From positions 1-31,545 of the forward strand of contig JAZLCV010000016.1 of NCBI GenBank assembly GCA_045614365.1: a stretch of DNA of 31,545 nucleotides, in the 5' to 3' direction. Below the pieces are notes generated by a model. That model was not told the origin of the DNA. It made no database searches and saw only the letters and a list, made by a program, of their open reading frames with translations. The translations under genes were made by a program, and so were the position numbers. Source of the stretch: SIG480 sp045614365 (GTDB lineage Bacteria; Bacillota; Clostridia; Oscillospirales; JAAYXM01). This document shows, in pieces, positions 13,598 through 22,100 of this stretch. Each line of letters starts with the position of its first letter. Position 1 is the stretch's first letter.

Positions 13598-13699
13598 ACA
13601 ATTGAGGGAAAATGGCAAGAAAAATTTAAAGGGGATATCCCCTTTATTGTGAAGATGTTCTTCGCAATAAGCAAAACTAAAAGCAAAGAAGGTGAATCG

Positions 13700-14146
13700 T
13701 TGATTACAGATAAAATCAAAAACAGCAATACATATGCCGCGTGCAACCGCTTCTTTCCGGAGATTTTCGGGAAAATAAAAACTTTAACCCCTGATGACGC
13801 AGGGAAGAGGTTCGTGATAGAAGAAGGCGTTGCGTGGGTAGCGGTTTCCTCATCGGAAAACGCGCCGCAGGGAGAGCGAAAGTTTGAAGCGCACAAAAAG
13901 TTCCTTGATATACATTTTGTCCTCGATGGAGAAGAGTCTTTTGTATATGCAAATACCGATGACCTCACGCCGGAAACGGAGTATAACGAGGAACAGGATT
14001 ATTTGCTCTTAAACGGAGCGGGGGCAAAGATAGCTCTCCGCGCAGGCGATTTTTGTATTGTTTATCCGCAGGACGCGCATATCCCGACGCTTGAAAAATT
14101 AAGCGAAGGAAACCTCGTCCGCGGAGTGGCAAAAATAAAATTATAA
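13700..14146 (+). CDS. YhcH/YjgK/YiaL-family protein (cupin-like sugar enzyme)
   Basis: A 148-aa cytoplasmic cupin-like protein. The family, named for E. coli YhcH in the sialic-acid cluster, is thought to act as sugar anomerase or isomerase and often accompanies sialic-acid or uronate genes. Family features are the N-terminus ITDKIKNSNTYA, the metal-site EAHKKFLDIHFVLDGEE (H65, H72) and D125/H127 in YPQDAHIP. The frame is open back to an ATG at 13568, but that ATG lies inside the promoter. TTG at 13700 has AAGAAGGTGA upstream, starts exactly where the family starts, and gives the usual length of about 150. It is the first gene of the polymer-degradation cluster. Confidence 0.85.
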   Translation: MITDKIKNSNTYAACNRFFPEIFGKIKTLTPDDAGKRFVIEEGVAWVAVSSSENAPQGERKFEAHKKFLDIHFVLDGEESFVYANTDDLTPETEYNEEQDYLLLNGAGAKIALRAGDFCIVYPQDAHIPTLEKLSEGNLVRGVAKIKL

Positions 14147-14166
14147 ATTTTTGGAGGAATGACAAA

Positions 14167-15846
14167 ATGAAAAAAAGATTATTATCACTCGCACTCGCAA
14201 TCTGTATGGTGGCAGCAATGCTCCCGACATTCGCAGTCTCCGCATCGGCACTTGAGGTAGGACAAACGAGAAGCTATTATTTCGGAACTCACGACACCAC
14301 AACAGGCATTGACAATCTCAGTCAGGCAACAGCCTATGATGAAAATCTGGGAAGATATTGGAGATATAAAACCATTAGAGGTGGCACAGCAAAAGGGTCG
14401 CAGTTGAAACCTAACCGCCTTAACGGATATATTAATGGAGTGGCAGATAGTGGCCGCTATTATATTGCACTTGAAATTTTGGTTCCTGAGGACGGCATTT
14501 ACAAAGCGGAATATTTCTACTGTAAGCTTGCTGACAGTAATGGCACCCCTACCGGCGGTAAGGGTAAAGTATACATTCTTCCCGAGGGTACAGCGCTTGG
14601 CAATATACCCAATGCTATTAAGAAAGGGAAGGAGATTGCAGCCGTTGACTATTCACCAGCGGCTGATGAAAAAAACAAAGTCATGGGACCGGTAGTTGCT
14701 GAAGGTATAGGGTTGAAAAAAGGTAACAATATTCTTCTCTTCCTTGCAGAGGGTAAGGGTGAAAATGCTATTTATAATATAAGTTATGACCACTATCAAA
14801 CCCCGTCCTCCCTCACATTAACGCTTACTAAAAAGGACGAGGATGAAGAGCTTACAAGTGCATTCAATCCCACGCCGGTTGACGTGCCAACACAGTACGC
14901 ACCAGCTGTATCTGCTCTTAAATACGTCGATGGCGAAGAAAGTAACGTTGATGCTATCGCTGTTTCTGCAAAGGATGAAGACGGTGACGGTACATACAAT
15001 GTTTCAACATCGACAACTGATAATTCCTATAAATTCCTTTACTGGGTAAAAGGAAAGAGCACAAGCAAGATTATTGTTTCGCGCACAGAAAGCTTTACTT
15101 ACACACCGGGTAACGGTGATGTAAACTACCTCATTGCAGTATACGAAAAAGACGGAGAGACAAAAGATAAAGCGGAATTTTACAACGCAAACGGTCAGCT
15201 TATTGCGGCAGTTGAGGGAACAACGGTAGAAACGCCCGACCTTCCGTCGATGGCAGGCTACGGCGAAGCTTCAAAGTGGGTTAACGCAAATGGCGAGAAG
15301 TTCGGTGGCAAAGTGAATGTAAATATTTCCGGCACGGTAATGTTTATTGCAGAGTATGCTGAGCCGACAACAACATTTACGATTGATACAACAAAGTGTG
15401 AAACTGACAAAACATTGTATAAATATGGCGACCTTGTAAAGTGTACGGCAACAGGCACAACTGAGGATGGCACATTCAAGTGCTGGAAGCGTGACGGTGT
15501 TGTTGTAAGCACAAAGCCGGAATACACATTCTCAGCATGGAAGAATCACGCGGTTGAAGCTGTATATATAAAAGATGAATTTACATTTAATGGCGTTGCA
15601 CAGCAAATCATTCTTGAGATTTTCGGCGATAACGTAATGGCAGAGTTTATCGGGTTCACGAATGTTGTTGAAAAAGGTATAATTCTAGATACACAGGAAA
15701 TTGCAATGACAACCGATAAAACCCAGTTTACGGTTGAGAATAACGTTGGTGCAACAACTGCAAAGGGTTATGTAATTGTAAAAGACGGAACAGGGTTTAA
15801 GAAATACACCGACGGTGATATCACACTTACCCCAGACGCAGAATAA
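14167..15846 (+). CDS. Secreted protein sharing its N-terminal module with the SLH lyase
   Basis: 559 aa. It starts with a clear signal peptide (KKR, a hydrophobic stretch, then SASA at about 26-29). Residues about 33-220 form a module that matches the first module of the lyase at 16145: RSYYFGTH, TTTGI, GRYW, YIALEI, VYILPxGT and VDYSP occur in the same order. Residues about 225-559 are extracellular beta-rich repeats with lines such as FLYWVKG and FKCWKRDG, resembling bacterial surface repeats that bind or space domains. No catalytic motif, SLH domain or sortase signal is seen, so it is probably released or bound by protein contact. It is in operon with YhcH (20-nt gap, GGAGG). A polysaccharide-binding helper of the lyase is a reasonable guess; the function is unknown. 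Confidence 0.85.
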   Translation: MKKRLLSLALAICMVAAMLPTFAVSASALEVGQTRSYYFGTHDTTTGIDNLSQATAYDENLGRYWRYKTIRGGTAKGSQLKPNRLNGYINGVADSGRYYIALEILVPEDGIYKAEYFYCKLADSNGTPTGGKGKVYILPEGTALGNIPNAIKKGKEIAAVDYSPAADEKNKVMGPVVAEGIGLKKGNNILLFLAEGKGENAIYNISYDHYQTPSSLTLTLTKKDEDEELTSAFNPTPVDVPTQYAPAVSALKYVDGEESNVDAIAVSAKDEDGDGTYNVSTSTTDNSYKFLYWVKGKSTSKIIVSRTESFTYTPGNGDVNYLIAVYEKDGETKDKAEFYNANGQLIAAVEGTTVETPDLPSMAGYGEASKWVNANGEKFGGKVNVNISGTVMFIAEYAEPTTTFTIDTTKCETDKTLYKYGDLVKCTATGTTEDGTFKCWKRDGVVVSTKPEYTFSAWKNHAVEAVYIKDEFTFNGVAQQIILEIFGDNVMAEFIGFTNVVEKGIILDTQEIAMTTDKTQFTVENNVGATTAKGYVIVKDGTGFKKYTDGDITLTPDAE

Positions 15847-15864
15847 TATCCAAAACATACCTGT

Positions 15865-15888
15865 AGCGGAGAGGGCTCCCTCTCCGCT
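15865..15888 (+). terminator. Strong hairpin after the 559-aa protein gene, weak T-run
   Basis: AGCGGAGAGGG (15865-15875) pairs with CCCTCTCCGCT (15878-15888), an 11-bp GC-rich stem. What follows is ATAATAAAC rather than a T-run, so it may slow or stabilise the transcript rather than end it. It lies 19 nt after the stop codon. Confidence 0.5.
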
Positions 15889-15922
15889 ATAATAAACAAG
15901 AGGATACGTTCCGGAATCGAAA

Positions 15923-16101
15923 TGCCGCCTTTCGCGCCAAGCGGATATAAATCACAGCGAAATCACAGGCAAGACGGCGTGGGCAAAAGAAAGTTTTGCC
16001 GTTTACGCAAGTCTCTGTGATGAGCGCGATGATTTATCCGGTGCGCGGGCAGCGGCAAAAAGCGTGGGGATTCAAAGGGGTCCGCAAGAGAACCCCTTTG
16101 A
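15923..16101 (+). other. Nested long inverted repeat, candidate structured leader RNA
   Basis: The 298-base gap before the lyase gene holds stems nested in one another: TGCCGC (15923) with GCGGCA (16052); CGGATA (15942) with TATCCG (16035); AATCA (15950) with TGATT (16030); ATCACAG (15962) with CTGTGAT (16015); AGAC (15972) with GTCT (16011); GCGT (15977) with ACGC (16005); and GGCAAAA (15982) with TTTTGCC (15994). A separate hairpin follows: TCAAAGGGG (16072) with CCCCTTTGA (16093). The lyase ribosome binding site comes 30-40 nt later. It could be a regulatory leader, a small RNA, or a palindromic mobile repeat. It does not fit any riboswitch I can recognise. Confidence 0.6.
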
Positions 16102-16144
16102 GGAAATCTCTCCAGGCAGGGAAGTCTTTCGAAAGGAGTTTCAT

Positions 16145-19100
16145 ATGAAAAGATTTTTATCATTAATCCTAGTGCTCACAATGGCAGTATCGTTGCTGCC
16201 AACGGGTGTAATCTTTGCATCGGCAGAGAGTGCAAGTGGCGCGAGAAGTTATTATTTCGGAACTCACGCTACCACAACAGGCATTACCAAGCTCAATCAG
16301 GCAACGGACTATGATGAAGAGCTGGGAAGATATTGGAAATACAAACAGGCTTTTAATAATAGCCAGGGTGGAGCTTCGCAGTTAAAGGCAGATCGTTTTA
16401 ACGGCGACACGAGAAAAGCGGGTTCATACATCGCGCTTGAAATAGATATTCCGGCAGACGGCTTATATAAGACGGAGTATTTATACTATAAAGTATATTC
16501 TTCGGGAAAATCTTACGGAAGCAAGGGCGATGTATACATTCTCCCCGATGGAACATCGCTCACGGATATTGCTGCTGCCAAGGCGGCTGGAACCTTGATT
16601 GCAAGTGTTGACTATTCACCAAAGAACAGTGCTGATGCAGGTGTTGTCAAAACCCCTGTTGTTTCTGAAAATGTAGAATTAAACGAAGGCAACAATATTC
16701 TTCTCTTTGTTGTAACAGATAAAGGTGAAAATGCAAACACTGACGGAATCTATGACTACTGGATATATCCGACCTCGCTCAAATTGACACCGATGAGTGA
16801 GGTTCCGCCCACGAACCCTGCAGGGGTGTCAAGAACCTTTGACCTTAAGAGCAATAAAACGCTTGCAGACGGTGAGGAAAAGCTTATCGCAAGCGGTGAG
16901 AGCGCAGGGGAAACGTTTCCCGCAAGCGATACAGACGGCTGGAGCGCATACTGCTACAGCGCAGGGGCAGAGTATTATCAGTCCAACGACACAGTTAACA
17001 GAACGATATCCCAGGTCGCAGGTGATGCTCTGAAGCTTGCGATAAACACCGTAGGTGATTGGGTTGCTCTTAAAATCCCCGTTCCGAAGCGTGGGGTATA
17101 TGATGTTTCTCTTTCCTATAAGCAGTTCCAGAACTATGCTTCTGCGGATGTTTATATGATAGAGGCACCGAAGGAAGAACTTTCGGTGGCAGAGCGTCGC
17201 GCATATATTGATGAAAAGCTTCAGAGCGCACTTAAATATGCTTCAATCGACTGCAACGCGGTAGATAAGTTTATAACACCTCAAGCGGCGCAGTATCCTG
17301 CTGAATTTTCCTTCAGTGCGTTTGAAGATCATTCGGAATATCTTATTGTTTTCAAATCGACCTCGAGCATTCCGCAAAAGAAAAAGCTTCTTTTGGATAC
17401 GCTAACGCTTGACGGCTCGGGAACAAAGGAAAGTTCTCTTTCTGAGTTTGCCTATAATTTCAGCATGAAAGCAGGAATCGAAGCAGACTCAAATCCCGTG
17501 AATGCAAAATATGCCGATACACTCTCAATGTGGGAGGGCTATGCTTCAAGCGGAGTTAAAAGCGCACAGGCAAAGAGCGCGCTTACAAACATTGCATTTA
17601 AAGGCGTCGGCGATTTTGTTGCTTTTAAAATAAATCTCCTGGCAAGTGATACTTTTGTCGCAACGGTAGGGTATTACAAGCACGCAAGTGCGGGGGATGT
17701 CGGCGATGTGTATATTCTTCCCGGTTCGACCGCTGTCGGTGATGTTGAATCATCGCTCACGGAGGATAAGAAGCTTACAAGCTTGAACTATTACATACAA
17801 GGTGGCGAATCAGCAGGAAATTATGTAAGTGAAAAGATTGAAAAAACGCTTTCCGCAGGTGAATATATAGTAGTATTCAATTCATCGGCAAAGTCCCCAA
17901 AAAACACGGGAAGCGGAACTGCAATTTATCCCGGAAACATAACGTTCAAGAGAAAATCTTCGCTTCCGCCATATTCACTTATTGCGGAGAACGTAATACT
18001 TGCTCCGGGTGAAGCGACAAACCTTATGCTTCAGGACTATGACGGAAATCCGGTTGAAGAATTTGAAATCCTCCAAATTACATCATCTGATGAAAGTATC
18101 ATAACAGTAGACGGAACGGCTGCCACGGCGGGAGAAAAATTCGGCCGTGCAAAGATATCTGCAACTGTTGTAGTTTACGGCAAAGAAGTTTTTGCAGAGG
18201 GGTATGTAAGAGTTATAAATAAAAATAACTCTGACCTTCGCGTAAGCGCACGCATCAATTCGCGCAGTGATGCGTGGATAAACCCCGGTTATAAACGAGA
18301 CAAAACCTTATACGCAAAAGAGTCGGATGCAATCACGGATATCGGTGGCTTTGAGCCGGGGGATGGCATTACAGAGGAGTTTACCGACGGCTGGAGCTGG
18401 TATGGAGATAATGCAAGCAGCCATAATTATAATACCTTTTTCCAGTCAAATAAATCGTATCTGAGAATTCGTATGTCTGACGGGCAGTGGTTTGCCATCA
18501 AGATGAATTTTGAAAACGCAGGGCATTATCGTGCAGTTGTAAATCACCGCGCCACAAAAAGCAGTGCGTATGCAGATATGTATTTTATCCCCGTGCCAAG
18601 AGAGGGTGAGTTGGTTTCGGATTATCTCACCGACGAATATAAGCTCGGCGAAATAATGAACCATAACCCCGATATCGAGAAGTGGAACTCCCCTGGTGCG
18701 GAGGTTTCATCATATGTCGGTGATGCCTATGTTGATGCACCGGGGCAGTACCTTGCGGTCATTAAAATGACCGGAAGAAAAGCAACGGGAAATCAGTATT
18801 TGTATTTTAATGAGTTGATATTCACAGGTGCAAATCCGATAACGAAGGTGAGTGGTGCGGCAGCCAGCTCGCTTTTGCCCGGGGATACAATAACTCTTGA
18901 TAAAAGTCTGCTCACCCTCGAGGATGAAATACCGCAATACAGAGAGAATGCTGTTCTTTCCTTTGAAAGCCTTACTCCGGATATCGTCTCTGTAAACGCA
19001 GATGGCGTTGTAACAGGTATTTCTTACGGAGTCGGCAAAATAAAGGTTACGGCAAGTTATGAGGATTATTCCTGCTCCGGTGAATATCTGGTATATGTCG

Positions 19101-22100
19101 GTAGCGCAAAGACACGACGCAGCTACTATACCGATGAAAAAGTTGAAAACGCAAGAAAAAATATAGAACGATATAAATGGGCGAAAGATGAAGCTGAAGG
19201 GTATATCAAAGAGGCGGATAAGCTTCTCTCGGTCGGTGCGGATACGCTCTACGGTCTTATCACAACTCAGGAGCTTTTGCGTGCATCAACTGTCGGATAC
19301 CGCTTCCGTGATACCGGAATGTACCAGTGCCTGTATTGCGATAAAGAATTAACGGCACAGTACAGCCAATATCCGTGGATTATGGATCCGTACACACGTC
19401 CGTGGAAGCTTCAGTGCCCCGATTGTAAGCGTCTTTTCCCGAGTAATGATTTTGGAAAATTCTATGAGCTTGGTCTTGATGAAAACGGAAATTGGCGTTA
19501 TATGGATGCGCTGCAGCGCCACCATGAAATGTTTGTTTGCCCGACATATAATGTAACGGGAGAATGTAGATGTTCCCGTCCTGCAGGCAATGTTGAAAGC
19601 TGGATTGCGGATTTAGAGGCGCGCACCGCGGCTCTTACCGAAACGCTTTCTTACCCCGAGCCGACAGCCGGAGAGCGCGGAAGCGAGGCGTGGAACTCAT
19701 ACTACGGCTACGGCGTGAAGGGCGGATATCTGTATAACGATACTTACGGAGAGAAAAATGATCCGTTCTTTGCGGTTGATGACGGCTTCGGATATGAGCA
19801 GGTTTATCAGCTTAAGAATGACGATGGGAGCCTTGCCTACAACGAGAATGGAACGCCTAAGATTGAAAGGCGCTGCAAACCGTTTATAGGCTATTATAAC
19901 TCATGGGGGCTTTGGGAAGGTGTCATTCCGGATGCAGTGGAAAACCTCGCAATGGCATATCTCTATACAGATGATATAAAATACGGTCGCCTTGGTGCGA
20001 TAATGGTTGATCGTATTGCAGATGTATATCCCGAAATGGACAATACGCTCTGCGGAGATATATTCCAGATTAGTGACGGAAATACAAAAACCACAGCGGG
20101 TGGAACAAGTCGTGGAAGAATAGTTGGTCGCATACATGACTGTGATTTAGCGACTAGAGTTGTTTCTGCATACGATGCGCTTTGGCCGGCGTACAAGGAT
20201 GAGTGGGTAGTAGAATATCTTTCCGGAAAAGCCGAGGGATTTAAGCTTTCAAATCCAAAAACAAGCGCTGTTCAGACAAGAACAAACATTGAAAACGGTT
20301 TTATCCGCGAAATAAATATAAGTGTTCGTGACTTTAGAATAAGCGGAAATTTTGGTGTTCCGCAAAAAACTCACATAACGGCTGCTGTTGTTCTTGACAC
20401 GCTTCCCGAAACTCAGGAATGGGTTGAATTTGCTTTCAAGTCAGGTGGCAATGAAGGTTACTATGTTGTAACCGGAGGAAATATTTATGCGCAGCTTATG
20501 AATATTATTTCCCGCGACGGTCACGGAAATGAAGCGGCACCGTCGTATAATTCCGGTTGGATACGTGATATGCTTCTGTTAGGAGAAGCGCTTAACAGCT
20601 ATGACAAGGTAGAGGGATATGATTTATACAGCAATCCGAAGATGAAGCGTATGCTTACGTCTCAGATAGACTTGATCTGCGCATCAATCTGGAGTCCGAA
20701 TGTCGGAGACAGCCAGCAGATGGGAAAACGCTATATGGCACCGACTGCCGAGGCTCTTCGTATTGCGTATGACATAATTGAGGATGAAAAAATTCGCGAG
20801 AACATAGTTAAAGTGTATTATCTCCAGATGAGAGGGCTTGACAAACTTCACGGCTCGATATTCGATGAAGACCCGGAGGCGATAACGCGTTTTGCAAAGA
20901 AGGTTACTGATGAGAGTGTTGAAATCTCTCTTCCAAGCCGGAATCTGACGGGCTACGGAATGGCGATCCTGCGTGACGGAGAGTGGATTGACTCTACAAA
21001 CTCTCAAAAGAACATAAACACTCAACGCGACTTCTATATGTGGTACGGAATGGCAAAAACCCATGACCACAGCGATAAGTTAAGCCTTGGCTTCCATGCA
21101 TTCGGGCTTGATGTCGGTGCAGATATCGGAACCCCGCAACATAAAACATCGGGGGATCCGCACCGCAGTGAGTTTGTAGGCCACACTCTGCCTCACAATA
21201 CTGTTATGGTTGATAATCTCAGGCAGCCGGCGCGTACGACCAAGACAAATCCGCTTCATTTTGACAGCTCCTCGAGAGTTCAGCTTATGGAGGTTGAAGC
21301 TCCGTGGGTTTACAGTGCACAGGGTGTTGAAGAATATCAGAGAACGCTCGTTATGGTAGACGTAGACGATGATATTTCCTATGGGGTTGACTTTTTCCGG
21401 ATCCTCGGCGGCAATGACCACCTCTACTCTTTCCACACACTTTCCAAAGAGGCTGTTCTTTCAGAAAATGTTGTTATAAAAAAGCAGACGGACGAAAACG
21501 GAAAATATATCGGCTCATATCAAGGCGTAGATAAAGCCTGGGGCGGAAGCTATATAGATTCAGGCGATGAGGAAGGCGAAGACGGTCTTTCAACGGAAAG
21601 CTGGTTCGGCGAGGTTGACCGTGCCGAAAATGCAAGCGAGATTGAAAGCTTCAGCATTGACTGGAAAATTCTTGATAACTACAAGGTTTTAAGTCCCGCG
21701 AAGAACAATCTTCATGTACGCCTTACAATGCTTCCGAGCTTTAAGCTTGACGAGATAACAACCTCTTCGGGGATTCCGCCGCAGCTTAAGGGTGCGATGG
21801 ATAAGGTCCGTTTCCTCTTTGCTCGTCATACGGGTGAGGCAGACGGAACAAAGGAGAATGGAAAGCTCGCAACGCTCTTTACCTCTGTTATAGAACCGTA
21901 TGATACAACGAGATATGTAGAGCGTATTGAAAATGTTGAGGTTATGAGAGCAGACGGTGCTGAGTTTACACTTGATGAGGCAAAAGCGGTCCGTGTTAAG
22001 CTGATAAACGGAAGAGAAGACTATATTGTTTATGCAAAAGATAACACAATTCCGTATAAGGTGCTTATTTCGGATAGCGAAAGCTTTGATTTTACAGGCT

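Noticed and set aside
13568..13699. 44 extra codons in front of the YhcH protein that look slightly like a leucyl-tRNA synthetase N-terminus (DYNTIEGKWQEKF)
   Set aside because: The ATG lies inside the promoter signature, has no ribosome binding site, and the YhcH family begins at the later TTG. The resemblance is short and most likely chance.
15900..16144. Cyclic-di-GMP riboswitch in the lyase leader
   Set aside because: A CACAGGCAA stretch recalls the class I motif, but the conserved loop and receptor sequences are missing and the fold seen is a single nested hairpin.
15963..16163. 66-codon minus-strand frame in the lyase leader
   Set aside because: It overlaps the inverted repeat and the lyase ribosome binding site, has no ribosome binding site of its own and no recognisable protein motif.
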